A stretch of 64,000 nt of DNA from Oceanicaulis sp. HLUCCA04 (GCA_001314625.1 LJSH01000002.1:402458-466457); one strand, 5' to 3'. Shown: positions 50,400-58,985, counted from the first letter of the stretch. The notes: generated by a model from the sequence alone, not told the origin. Numbers and translations: made by a program.

Positions 50400-51140
50400 A
50401 TGACTTACTGCGTCGGAATGCTCCTGAACGAGGGGCTGGCGATGATTGCAGATACCCGGACCAATGCCGGTGTCGACAATATTTCCACCTACAAGAAACT
50501 ATTCGTGATCGAGGAGCCCGGCGAGCGCGTCATCGCGATTGCAACGGCGGGCAATCTGTCGGTCACCCAAACGGCGCTGAACAGGTTGAAGGCGGGTATC
50601 AAGCTGCCCGACAGCGACCATCCCGAAACGCTGATGTCGGCGCCTACGCTGTTTCGGGCCGCAGAACTGGCCGGGCATGCCATCAAGACTGTGCGCAGTG
50701 AATTCGAGAGCGGGCTGGAGGCGCAGAGCGTCGATATGGGCGCAACCATACTGCTGGGCGGGCAGATCAGGGGTGGTGAGCTTGGCCTCTATCTGATCTA
50801 CCCTGAAGGCAATGCCATCGCGTGCGGGGCCGACACGCCGTATTTGCAGATCGGCGAGCTCAAGTATGGCAAACCCATTCTTGACCGGGCCTTGCAGACC
50901 GGCACGCCGCTGGTGGAAGCGCTCAAGCTGGGGCTGATCTCGTTTGACTCCACCATCCGGTCGAATCTGGGCGTCGGCCTGCCCTTTGACATGATCGTGG
51001 TCAGGCCTGACACGATGAAAGGCACCCAGCGCCGGATTGAGGCGGGCGATCCCTATTTCCGCGAGCTGGGTCAGCAATGGTCCGATGCCATCACGGCCGC
51101 TTACAAGGCCATGCCGGCTCCCCCCTGGGACAATATCTGA
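50400..51140 (+). CDS. Anbu proteasome-related peptidase
   Basis: A 246-residue Ntn-hydrolase of the bacterial proteasome homologue (Anbu/BPH) family. After removal of Met1 the nucleophile would be Thr2 (MTYCVGM), followed by MIADTRTNAG and KKLFVIEEPGERVIAIATAGN, which match the family. GADTPYLQIGELKYGKPILDRAL is also typical. Structures of Anbu from other bacteria show open rings and no known unfoldase. The ATP-grasp, alpha-E and transglutaminase genes upstream are its conserved company, suggesting a shared peptide synthesis and turnover role. Confidence 0.92.
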   Translation: MTYCVGMLLNEGLAMIADTRTNAGVDNISTYKKLFVIEEPGERVIAIATAGNLSVTQTALNRLKAGIKLPDSDHPETLMSAPTLFRAAELAGHAIKTVRSEFESGLEAQSVDMGATILLGGQIRGGELGLYLIYPEGNAIACGADTPYLQIGELKYGKPILDRALQTGTPLVEALKLGLISFDSTIRSNLGVGLPFDMIVVRPDTMKGTQRRIEAGDPYFRELGQQWSDAITAAYKAMPAPPWDNI

Positions 51141-51292
51141 CCCGGTTGTGCAGGCGGCTGGCTTGCTGAAGGCCGGGCGGAAATGGCGCTTTGCGTCCGC
51201 CCTCGCTATCCCGCTGGTTGAATGGCGAACACAAAATTAAACGGCTGGTAAGCGGCCGCCCCCATACTCGTGCGCGATTACAGGGGGAAGTC

Positions 51293-52183
51293 ATGCGCAA
51301 AATCGTCATTCTGGCCACGCTGGCCGGCGCAATACTGAGCGCTGCAGCGTCCGCGCAAGGCGCGCCATCGCGCTTTGATTTCGAGACCGGCGGCAAGCTC
51401 TTGCTGACGCGCGGCATCACTGAAGTGGGCGGCGCTGGCGGTGGCGGCATCACGCCCTGGGCCGTGATTACTGGCAATGAAACGGATCGCGGGATTGGCG
51501 GCACGGTGCACTACACCCGGCTCGATCTCCCGGACTTTACCTTCCAGAGCTATGGCGCGGCCATTGGTCTGTTTGACCGGGTCGAGTTCAGCTATGCCCG
51601 CCAGGAGTTTGATACCGGCGCGACGGGCGGTGCGCTCGGCCTCGGCAACGGATTTACGTTCGCGCAGGATATCTGGGGCGCAAAGCTGCGCGTGGCTGGC
51701 GACGCCGTTTACGGCCAGGACCGGTGGATGCCGCAGATCGCGGTGGGCGTTCAGTACAAGCAAAATGATCAGGGCGCAGTCATCGGCGCGGTCGGCGGAG
51801 ACAGCGCCAGTGGCTATGACCTCTATGCCTCGGCGACCAAGCTCTACCTGTCACAAAGCCTGCTGGTGAATGTCACGGCGCGGCTGACCAATGCGAACCA
51901 GAATGGCCTTCTGGGCTTTGGCGGCGATCTTGGCACTGATCACACCCTGCAAGGCGAAGTATCGGTGGGCTACATGATCAGCCGCCGGCTGGTCGTCGGC
52001 GCGGAATACCGTTTCATGCCTGACAATCTGGGATTTGCCCGGCAGGACGACTGGTACGATCTGTTCGCGGCCTATGCCGTGAACGAACATCTGACCCTCA
52101 CCGCCGCGTGGGCCGATCTGGGGTCGATTGCGACGTTCGGCGAACAGCGCGGGCTTTTCCTTTCCATACAGGCCGGATTCTAG
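51293..52183 (+). CDS. DUF3034-family outer-membrane-like protein
   Basis: A 296-residue exported protein: signal peptide at about residues 1-21 (LATLAGAILSAAASAQ), then alternating amphipathic strands rich in glycine and aromatic residues (RFDFETGGKLLLTRGITEVGG ... GLFLSIQAGF), ending in Phe as outer-membrane barrels do. It matches DUF3034. ATG 51293 follows AGGGGGAAG. It starts a four-gene operon with an exported haemoglobin, a cupredoxin and an EAL-domain protein, at gaps of only 13, 11 and 8 bases. A pore or receptor for the signal sensed by that system is plausible, not shown. Confidence 0.82.
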   Translation: MRKIVILATLAGAILSAAASAQGAPSRFDFETGGKLLLTRGITEVGGAGGGGITPWAVITGNETDRGIGGTVHYTRLDLPDFTFQSYGAAIGLFDRVEFSYARQEFDTGATGGALGLGNGFTFAQDIWGAKLRVAGDAVYGQDRWMPQIAVGVQYKQNDQGAVIGAVGGDSASGYDLYASATKLYLSQSLLVNVTARLTNANQNGLLGFGGDLGTDHTLQGEVSVGYMISRRLVVGAEYRFMPDNLGFARQDDWYDLFAAYAVNEHLTLTAAWADLGSIATFGEQRGLFLSIQAGF

Positions 52184-52196
52184 CTGAGGTTCCCTG

Positions 52197-52682
52197 ATGA
52201 TCACTCTTCTCGCCATCGCCGCCAGCCTGGCGCTCACGCCGGCTGCCATGCCAACCCCGCCAGGGGAGCTGCCGGTTGATCCGTACGAAGTGTCCAATTC
52301 CAATGCCGGAGCCGAGCCTCTCAGTGACCCGGCGGTTTTCGAGGCGTTCGGCGGCATTGAGGGCATTGACCGTATTGTTGATGATATGGTCGAGCGGATC
52401 ACGGTCGACCCGCGCCTGGCGGATATTTTCCGAGCATCCGACTTTGTCCGGTTGCGGCGCACCTTGAAGGAGCAGTTCTGCTACCTGCTCGGCGGCCCGT
52501 GCGATTATACCGGCATGCCGATGCGCTCGTCCCATGCAGATCACGGAATTACCACTGCCGAGTTCAACGCACTGGTCGAAAATCTACAGCTGGCGATGGA
52601 CGCTGAAGGGGTGCCCTTCCGGATGCAGAACCGGCTTCTGGCGCTGCTTGCGCCCATGCAGCGCGATATCGTGACGCGATAG
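52197..52682 (+). CDS. Exported group I truncated haemoglobin
   Basis: A 161-residue protein. Residues 1-18 are a signal peptide, followed by a proline-rich linker and then a 2-on-2 globin fold (AFGGIEGIDRIVDDMVERI). The proximal haem ligand is expected to be His113 in SSHADHGIT, aligning with the same motif of other group I globins. Cys95 and Cys102 (FCYLLGGPC) could form a disulfide beside the haem pocket, sensible in the periplasm. Most truncated globins are cytoplasmic, so export is notable. It could sense or scavenge oxygen or nitric oxide for the EAL protein two genes downstream. Confidence 0.9.
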   Translation: MITLLAIAASLALTPAAMPTPPGELPVDPYEVSNSNAGAEPLSDPAVFEAFGGIEGIDRIVDDMVERITVDPRLADIFRASDFVRLRRTLKEQFCYLLGGPCDYTGMPMRSSHADHGITTAEFNALVENLQLAMDAEGVPFRMQNRLLALLAPMQRDIVTR

Positions 52683-52693
52683 GGGAAACGACA

Positions 52694-53308
52694 TTGATAC
52701 GCTTTCTCCTCCCTCTCGCCTTGGCCGTGCTTGCGCCAGGGCACGCCAGTGCCAGCCCGCTTGAAGTTCAGGTGACCGACGCGTCCGGTGCTCCGCTGGC
52801 CAATGCCGTCATCACATTGCCGGCCCCGGACGGGTTTGATCCAGAGCGCCACCGCTTCCAGTGGCCGATGATGATGGAGCAGCAGCGGCTTCAGTTTGTA
52901 CCGCATGTGCTTGTCGTGCCGCGCGGCGCACAGGTGGAGTTTCCCAACCGCGACCGGGTGCGTCACCACGTCTATTCCTTCTCGGGCAGCAATGCCTTTG
53001 AGCTGGAGCTCTACGGGCGTGAAGAGGCCCGTCTGGTTGGCTTTGGCCATCCGGGCGCTGTTGTGCTCGGCTGCAATATTCACGACGCGATGATCGGCTA
53101 TATCCGGGTTGTCGAGACACCTTACGCCGCCATGACGGGCGCAGACGGGGTGGCAGCTATAGCCGATGCACCGGAAGGCCCGTTGACCGTGACGGTATGG
53201 CACCCTTACGCGACATCGGCTGATGGCACTGCCACGCTGGCGTTGGCCGAGGGCGATTCCGCCGGCCGGACTGCGCAGATTTCTCTCAATATCCGCGCGC
53301 CGCGCTGA
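52694..53308 (+). CDS. Exported cupredoxin-like (methylamine-utilisation type) protein
   Basis: A 204-residue exported protein with a signal peptide (residues 1-20, ending ASA) and a beta-sandwich. A type 1 copper site is suggested by His91 or His92 (VRHHVYSFS) with Cys127, His130 and Met133 (CNIHDAM). Such proteins are often labelled methylamine utilisation proteins, though no methylamine genes are here. Translation should start at TTG 52694, since AGGGGAAAC lies right before it and no ATG fits; a rare start codon may limit its level. It is sandwiched between the globin and EAL genes. Confidence 0.82.
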   Translation: MIRFLLPLALAVLAPGHASASPLEVQVTDASGAPLANAVITLPAPDGFDPERHRFQWPMMMEQQRLQFVPHVLVVPRGAQVEFPNRDRVRHHVYSFSGSNAFELELYGREEARLVGFGHPGAVVLGCNIHDAMIGYIRVVETPYAAMTGADGVAAIADAPEGPLTVTVWHPYATSADGTATLALAEGDSAGRTAQISLNIRAPR

Positions 53309-53316
53309 GGCTGGTC

Positions 53317-55677
53317 ATGTTTCACCGCCTGCAGCATAAGCTTACGATCATCTACTCGGCGCTGTTTGCGGCCGTCTTCATCGTGCTTGCAGCTGCGATC
53401 AGTTGGGGCGTGACTGAACGGGCGAGCGAGACCGTGCGCGAGGACATGGACGCCACGGTCGCCGTCTTCCACCGGATCTGGAGCCTGCAGGAGTCGCAGC
53501 TGGCCGAATCGGCGGGGCTTCTGGCACGCGATTTCGGGTTTCGTTCGGCGGTCGCGACGGGTGACACACCCACCGTTCAGTCAGCCCTCGACAATCTCAA
53601 AGGGCGGCTGGACGTTGATGTGGCCTTCGTGCTGACGGCCAGCGGCGAGGTGGTCGGGCTTGAGCCGCAGGCACTGGGCGGCCGCACGCCTGCGCTGATA
53701 GACGCCCTCTCCGACCGGCCTGAAGCCAGCGGTGTCGGCTATTTTGACGATGCGGCGTTCCAGACCGTTGCGGTGCCGGTGCTGGCGCCAGATCTGATTG
53801 GCTGGGTCGTGTTTGCCCGTGAATTGTCCGTCGATGAACTCGCCCGCATTGCGGACCTCGCACCGATTTCTCTGACCGCGCGGTTGTTCTTCACTGGCGG
53901 CGCCGATGTCTGGCGCGAGCCGGCACTGCGCAGCGGGCCCATTGATGCCGCACAGGTATTTGCCGGGCTGGATGATGTGTCCGCCGAGGCCTCTTCGGCG
54001 CGTATCCGGCGCACCGAAGCCGGGCGGATGATCTCGGCAGCTATCCCGATTTCACCCTTCATGCCGCAAACCGGCGCGTTGCTTGTGCTCGACTTTCCCT
54101 TGCGCGCTGCCCTTGCGCCCTACCGGTCCATTTTGCTGATCATGCTGGCGACCTCGCTGGCCGGTTTTGGCGTGCTGGTCGCAGCAACATGGATGGTTGC
54201 GCGCGGCCTGACCCGTCCGATCACGGCCCTCGATGAGGCCGCAGGCCGGATGGCCGCCGGCGAGCCTGCACAGGTTGCCGATGCCGGGCGCGACGAGATC
54301 GGCCGGCTGGGCAAGTCGTTCAACGACATGGTCCATCAGATATTGTCGCGTGAGGCGCATATCCGCCATGCCGCCCGCCACGATCAGGAAAGCGGCCTGC
54401 CCAACCGCGCCGCCCTGCTGGAATTGATTGCGTCGAAGCCCGCTGAGCCTGGCGAGACTATTTTTGTCGCGACGATTGGCATCGATCGCTTCCACGAGAT
54501 CCGAAACGCTATCGGCTATGATCTTTCGGCCCGGCTCCTGCGCGAAGTTGGCGGCAATCTTGGCCGGGTTGGGCGTGTGCAGTTGGTGGCGCGCACGGCG
54601 ACGAGCGCGCTGGCCGCTGTCTATATTGCAGCTGACCGCGACGAGGCGGCACGGATCGCGCGCCATCTGGCGCACGCCGCGTCCGAACCGGTCTCGCTCG
54701 ACAGTGATATCGTCGATGTGAACGTCACCATCGGCATAGCTGCAGACGGCGACCCGTCCGCGCCCGCCAATCTGGGTCCGCTGGAGCTGTCGGGTGTGGC
54801 TCTGGAACAGGCACGGTCGGAGCTGGGATCGCTGGCCTTCTTCGATCCGGCCCGCTACGGCGATCCGCTTGCCACGCTGTCGCTGATGAGTTCGATGATC
54901 CGGGCTTTGGGAACCGATGACATTTATCTCGCCTATCAACCCAAGCTCGATCTGCGCACGGGCCTGGTATCAGGTGCCGAGGCGCTGCTGCGCTGGCGTC
55001 ATCCCGACCGGGGTTTCATTCCCCCTGATGTATTCGTGGCGCTGGCCGAGGAGACCGGCCACATCATTCCGCTGACCGACTGGGTTCTGGGGCAGGCGAT
55101 TGCCGATCAGGCCCGGATGCGTCAGGCGGGCCATTCCTTGCCGGTATCGGTTAATCTCTCCGGCCGGCTGATGTGTGATAGCGAGTTTGTCGGCCGCGTG
55201 CTGGAGCGCATATCTGCTGCCAGCGCCGATATCGTGCTCGAAGTCACAGAAACGGCGGTCATCAACAATCCCGAAAAGGCCCTCGCGATCATGCGCGAGG
55301 TCACCAGCGCAGGCGTTGCCCTGTCGATTGATGATTACGGGGCAGGCCTGTCCAATCTCTCCTATCTCAAGCTGATCCCGGCCGCCGAGCTGAAAATTGA
55401 CAAGGCGTTCGTGCTCTCGCTGGATTCCAGCCGCGCCGACGCACTTCTCGTGAAGTCCACCATTGATCTGGCCCACTCGCTGGGTATGCGCGTCACCGCT
55501 GAAGGGGTGGAAAGCGCTGCGGCGATGTCCATGCTCGCCTCGATGGGCGCAGAATATGCGCAAGGCTACCATATTGCCCGTCCTCAGGCGCTGGACGTAT
55601 TGCTGGGCTGGCTGGATGAGCAGGCCCGCGCGCCCGCAACCCCGTCGCGTACCCGCCGGAAAGTTTCCAGGACATAG
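53317..55677 (+). CDS. Membrane sensor with HAMP, degenerate GGDEF and EAL domains
   Basis: A 786-residue inner-membrane protein. A helix at residues ~12-32, a periplasmic sensor domain (about 33-268, double-Cache-like) and a second helix (~270-292) lead to HAMP (LTRPITALDEAAGRMAAGE). The GGDEF domain begins with ESGLPNR, but the GGDEF signature is replaced by ARTATSALA, so it cannot be a cyclase. The EAL domain is intact (Glu555 in AEALLRWRHP; SVNLSG; DDYGAG with Asp672-Asp673; KIDKAFV; TAEGVES) and should hydrolyse cyclic di-GMP. The sensor faces the compartment of the exported globin and cupredoxin. Confidence 0.93.
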   Translation: MFHRLQHKLTIIYSALFAAVFIVLAAAISWGVTERASETVREDMDATVAVFHRIWSLQESQLAESAGLLARDFGFRSAVATGDTPTVQSALDNLKGRLDVDVAFVLTASGEVVGLEPQALGGRTPALIDALSDRPEASGVGYFDDAAFQTVAVPVLAPDLIGWVVFARELSVDELARIADLAPISLTARLFFTGGADVWREPALRSGPIDAAQVFAGLDDVSAEASSARIRRTEAGRMISAAIPISPFMPQTGALLVLDFPLRAALAPYRSILLIMLATSLAGFGVLVAATWMVARGLTRPITALDEAAGRMAAGEPAQVADAGRDEIGRLGKSFNDMVHQILSREAHIRHAARHDQESGLPNRAALLELIASKPAEPGETIFVATIGIDRFHEIRNAIGYDLSARLLREVGGNLGRVGRVQLVARTATSALAAVYIAADRDEAARIARHLAHAASEPVSLDSDIVDVNVTIGIAADGDPSAPANLGPLELSGVALEQARSELGSLAFFDPARYGDPLATLSLMSSMIRALGTDDIYLAYQPKLDLRTGLVSGAEALLRWRHPDRGFIPPDVFVALAEETGHIIPLTDWVLGQAIADQARMRQAGHSLPVSVNLSGRLMCDSEFVGRVLERISAASADIVLEVTETAVINNPEKALAIMREVTSAGVALSIDDYGAGLSNLSYLKLIPAAELKIDKAFVLSLDSSRADALLVKSTIDLAHSLGMRVTAEGVESAAAMSMLASMGAEYAQGYHIARPQALDVLLGWLDEQARAPATPSRTRRKVSRT

Positions 55678-55759
55678 CCGGTTATCAACGCGGGCAAACC
55701 GAGCGCGTTCGCGCACGGCGCTATTGACGTGGTGTGCTTCACGCCTGACAGACAGTCCC

Positions 55760-56962
55760 ATGCCGCAGATCGCGAAATCAGAAACGCAATTTGACGCACT
55801 GGTCATCGGAGCCGGGGCGGCGGGTCTGTTCTATGGGGCCCGCGCGGGCGAGGCGGGATTGCGCGTGCTGGTCATCGACCATGCGGCGAAGCCGGCCGAG
55901 AAGGTGCGGATATCGGGCGGTGGCCGGTGCAACTTTACCAATGTCCACACCGCGCCCGAAAATTTCATCTGCGCGAACCCGCATTTTCCCAAATCGGCGC
56001 TGGCGCGTTTCGGGCCACAGGACTTTCTGGACCGGCTCGCCCGCCACAATATCAGCTGGCATGAGAAGACGCTGGGCCAGCTTTTCTGTGATGGACGCTC
56101 CGGCGTCATTATCGACATGCTGCTCAGCGAGCTGTACGAAACAGGCGGGGAACTACGCTTGGCAACACTGGTTCACGGTGTGGAGCGGACGGGAACCGGT
56201 TTCCGGGTCGGCACGTCGGGCGGCACAATCGAAGCCGCCCGGCTGGTGATTGCCAGCGGTGGCCTCTCCATCCCCAAAATGGGGGCGACGGGCTTTGCTT
56301 ATGACATTGCGCGCCAGTTTGGCCATGCGGTCATTGAACCGCGCCCGGCCCTCGTGCCCTTCGTCCTTGAAGGCCGCGAGAAGGAGGATTTTGCCTCTAT
56401 CTCAGGGCTTGCCTGTCCGGTCCGTGCCAGCAATGACCGCGCCGCCTTCACCGAAGCGATGCTGTTTACCCATCGTGGCCTGTCCGGGCCTGCCGTATTG
56501 CAGATCTCGTCCTACTGGGCCGCAGGCGAAGCTGTCACTTTCGACTTGCTGGCCGGGCTGGACGCCGCTGCTGCACTGACCGCTTTCAAGGCGGAGCATC
56601 CCAGGAAATCCCTATTAACCGCTCTGGAGACATTGCTGCCCAACCGGCTGGTAGCGCTCCTGTCAGCGCGCGGCGAGATACCGGCGGTGGCGCGCATGGC
56701 CGACATGCCGCACACGGCTATCGAGGCTCTGGTTGAAGGGCTGTCGCGCTGGACCATCACGCCTGCGGGCACCGAAGGCTGGCGCACCGCCGAGGTGACG
56801 GCCGGCGGTATCGACACCGATGGCCTGTCGTCAAAAACCATGGAAAGCCGGATCGTGCCGGGGCTTTATTTCATCGGCGAATGTGTCGATGTGACCGGCT
56901 GGCTGGGCGGTTATAACTTCCAGTGGGCCTGGGCCAGTGCCCATGCTGCCGCACGGGCATGA
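55760..56962 (+). CDS. HI0933/BaiN-like flavoprotein
   Basis: A 400-residue FAD-binding protein. GAGAAGL near residue 19 binds FAD; ISGGGRCNFTN near 50 is the family signature, followed by FCDGRSGVIIDML, and the C-terminal VTAGGIDTDGLSSKTMESR and GECVDVTGWLGGYNFQWAWASA. The family (YhiN/HI0933) is widespread with few known functions; BaiN members reduce bile-acid double bonds. ATG 55760 is chosen since longer versions run into the EAL gene. It stands alone, 82 bases after the EAL gene. Confidence 0.9.
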   Translation: MPQIAKSETQFDALVIGAGAAGLFYGARAGEAGLRVLVIDHAAKPAEKVRISGGGRCNFTNVHTAPENFICANPHFPKSALARFGPQDFLDRLARHNISWHEKTLGQLFCDGRSGVIIDMLLSELYETGGELRLATLVHGVERTGTGFRVGTSGGTIEAARLVIASGGLSIPKMGATGFAYDIARQFGHAVIEPRPALVPFVLEGREKEDFASISGLACPVRASNDRAAFTEAMLFTHRGLSGPAVLQISSYWAAGEAVTFDLLAGLDAAAALTAFKAEHPRKSLLTALETLLPNRLVALLSARGEIPAVARMADMPHTAIEALVEGLSRWTITPAGTEGWRTAEVTAGGIDTDGLSSKTMESRIVPGLYFIGECVDVTGWLGGYNFQWAWASAHAAARA

Positions 56963-57105
56963 CGGCGCTAGTGTTCTGAAAACACAAACACGTGTCGGGT
57001 CAGCAAGCGCTGAAAATCCGGTCAGCGCGAGCCGGAGCAATCTTGCTCTGACAGCGCTGCTGAACCTGGCGGGCCAGCGCACGCGGGGTCCGTTTCGATA
57101 TTGTA

Positions 57106-58527
57106 ATGCAAGATTTGGGAATGCCAGATCTGGGAATGCCGGACCGGGCAGATCCGGCTGCAACGTCTTCGTGGCTGGCGCGTTGCAAGACAATGATCAC
57201 CAACCTGTCCCGGCTGCCTTGGAAAGCCGTGCTCTGGATTGCCTTGGGCGCTCTGGTGCTGGCGCTTCCCTTTATTGTGCTGCTGACCGGTGAACGGGCA
57301 TCCGGCACCAGCCTGCTATGGGATTTTGCCATGGGTCTGGGGTTCGGCGCGCTGGCCGCCGCAGGCCTTCAATTTGTGCTGACCGCCCGCTTTCGGCCCA
57401 TCACCCGGCCCTATGGCATCGATATCGTCTATCTCTTCCACCGCTATTTCGCGATCGGGGCGGTCGCCCTGATGCTGGGGCATTTCGCAATCCTCTATAT
57501 CTGGTTTGAAGAGGCGCTGGGCGATCTCAACCCCCTGACGGCGCAGTGGGAGCTGACCATGGGGCGCGTCGCCCTTGGCAGCTTTGTCCTGCTGGTGATC
57601 ACGTCGGAATTTCGCAAGACGCTGCGCATCCCTTACGAGCTCTGGCGGTATGGCCATATTGCGCTAGCCATCATCGCGTTCGGCGCGGCGGTGACGCACA
57701 TCATTGGTGTCGGGCATTTCACCGCCGAGGCCGACAAGCGCATTCTCTGGCTGGGCGTGGCCGTAAGCTGGACCGGGCTCATCATCTGGACGCGGCTGAT
57801 CCGGCCCTTCCGCCTCTGGCGCAATCCGTGGCGGATTGTGGAGAATATTCCGCGCGAGGGCGGTGTCCATTCGCTGGTTCTCGAACCCCTCGGCAAGGGC
57901 CTGCAGAACTGGATACCCGGCCAGTTTGTCTGGCTGACGCTGGGGGCAACGCCCTTTGCGCTGAAAGAACACCCTTTCACCATCTCCACCCCGCCCGAGC
58001 ACGGCCCGAACGTGACACTCTCCATCAAGCCGCTGGGAGACTTCTCTGAATGGGCGGCCCGCACGGTGCCGGGCACGAAAGCCTATCTCGATGGTCCCTA
58101 TGGTGCGTTCTCGATTGACAACGACCCTGATGCCAAAGGCTTCGTCATGATTGCGGGCGGTGTCGGCATTACGCCGATGATGAGCAATATTCACGCCCTG
58201 TGCGAGCGCGGCGATCATCGCAAAGTCATCCTGATCTACGCCAACAAGGACCGGGAGTCTGTCCATTTCCGCGATGAACTGGCCGAGCTTGAAGACCAGA
58301 TAAATCTGACGGTCGTGCATGTGCTGGAAAATCCGCCCGATGACTGGGACGGTGAGACCGGATTTATCGACCGGGTCATTCTCGTAAAGCACCTGCCCGA
58401 CGAGACGCGCAACTGGCCGCACTTCCTGTGCGGGCCGGGACCGCTGACCGATGCGGTCAGGTCCGAGCTTGTGAAAATGGGTGTGCCGCTGGCGGCCATC
58501 GATTCTGAAATCTTCGATCTGGTCTAG
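57106..58527 (+). CDS. Ferric-reductase-like flavocytochrome
   Basis: Up to 473 residues. A membrane domain of about six helices holds histidine pairs suited to haem b (HRYFAIGAVALMLGHF and HIALAIIAFGAAVTHIIGVGH). The cytoplasmic part is a ferredoxin-reductase module with the FAD motif HPFTISTPP, the NAD(P)H motif GGVGITPMM and a C-terminal CGPGPLTDAV. It would pass electrons from NAD(P)H across the membrane to ferric iron, quinone or another acceptor. The start is uncertain: ATG 57106 opens on a short tandem repeat, whereas ATG 57193 begins right before the first helix. A 30-residue membrane peptide gene follows 9 bases later. Confidence 0.87.
   Translation: MQDLGMPDLGMPDRADPAATSSWLARCKTMITNLSRLPWKAVLWIALGALVLALPFIVLLTGERASGTSLLWDFAMGLGFGALAAAGLQFVLTARFRPITRPYGIDIVYLFHRYFAIGAVALMLGHFAILYIWFEEALGDLNPLTAQWELTMGRVALGSFVLLVITSEFRKTLRIPYELWRYGHIALAIIAFGAAVTHIIGVGHFTAEADKRILWLGVAVSWTGLIIWTRLIRPFRLWRNPWRIVENIPREGGVHSLVLEPLGKGLQNWIPGQFVWLTLGATPFALKEHPFTISTPPEHGPNVTLSIKPLGDFSEWAARTVPGTKAYLDGPYGAFSIDNDPDAKGFVMIAGGVGITPMMSNIHALCERGDHRKVILIYANKDRESVHFRDELAELEDQINLTVVHVLENPPDDWDGETGFIDRVILVKHLPDETRNWPHFLCGPGPLTDAVRSELVKMGVPLAAIDSEIFDLV
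57111..57140 (+). repeat. 15-base tandem duplication at the start of the flavocytochrome gene
   Basis: AGATTTGGGAATGCC is followed at once by AGATCTGGGAATGCC, one base different. Each copy contains GGGAATG, giving several in-frame ATG codons and repeating Asp-Leu-Gly-Met-Pro if translated. Confidence 0.7.
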
Positions 58528-58536
58528 GAGAGCACC

Positions 58537-58629
58537 ATGAGACCGATCCTTGCCCTTGTGATTGCCATCGCCCTGATAAGCTTCGTGGTGGCGCTGGCCG
58601 CAGGCTTCGCCATCATCGTCAACGGCTAG
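58537..58629 (+). CDS. 30-residue single-helix membrane peptide
   Basis: A very short gene: MRPILALVIA followed by a continuous hydrophobic helix to GFAIIVNG and a stop at 58627-58629. AGGAGAGCACC gives it a good ribosome-binding site, 9 bases after the flavocytochrome stop, so co-translation is likely. Single-helix peptides of this size often stabilise respiratory or redox membrane complexes, as CydX does for cytochrome bd. Here the partner could be the flavocytochrome. Its stop shares CTAG with the convergent gene. Coding status rests on the ribosome-binding site, hydrophobicity and context only. Confidence 0.55.
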   Translation: MRPILALVIAIALISFVVALAAGFAIIVNG

Positions 58630-58985
58630 CGGCAGGTTTCCAGAAACAGGACCGGCGCGCCGGTCCAGAGCGTGGATATCACGGCCGCCAGCGTCACCAT
58701 GATGGCAGTCTGGCGGATGGTCCGGGCGGACAGCCCCTCCCAGCGTGCCGCAATGCGGACGAGTGGAAAATACAGCGCGGCGCCCAGCGCGGAGTGTCCC
58801 AGATAAGCGGCGAGCAGAACAATCCGGTTGGCGGACAAGCCGGCAAATCCGGCCTCCTCCCATCCGGCCCGGCAGCCAACGGCGTGCAGCCCGTAAACTG
58901 CGGAGAATCCGGCGGCCCACACCGTGAACCCGGCCACCAGCCAGACAAGGTCGGTTCCGCGAACCCGCCGGCTCTGGCCCGTCAT
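58626..58985 (-). CDS. Small membrane protein of the oxidase operon
   Basis: A 119-residue protein with about three membrane helices (LVWLVAGFTVWAAGFSAVYGLHAVG, IVLLAAYLGHSALGAALYFPLV, TIRQTAIMVTLAAVISTLW). It starts within the last 4 bases of the fused oxidase gene (ATGA) and ends the operon. No known family is recognised. The position suggests an accessory subunit or assembly factor of the cytochrome c oxidase. Confidence 0.7.
   Translation of the reverse strand: MTGQSRRVRGTDLVWLVAGFTVWAAGFSAVYGLHAVGCRAGWEEAGFAGLSANRIVLLAAYLGHSALGAALYFPLVRIAARWEGLSARTIRQTAIMVTLAAVISTLWTGAPVLFLETCR

Noticed and set aside
52694-53308. True methylamine-utilisation function for the cupredoxin
   Set aside because: No methylamine dehydrogenase genes are nearby; the linkage is to globin and EAL genes, so the label is only a family name.
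53317-55677. Diguanylate cyclase activity of the GGDEF-like domain
   Set aside because: The GGDEF signature is absent, replaced by ARTATSALA, although the domain start is recognisable.
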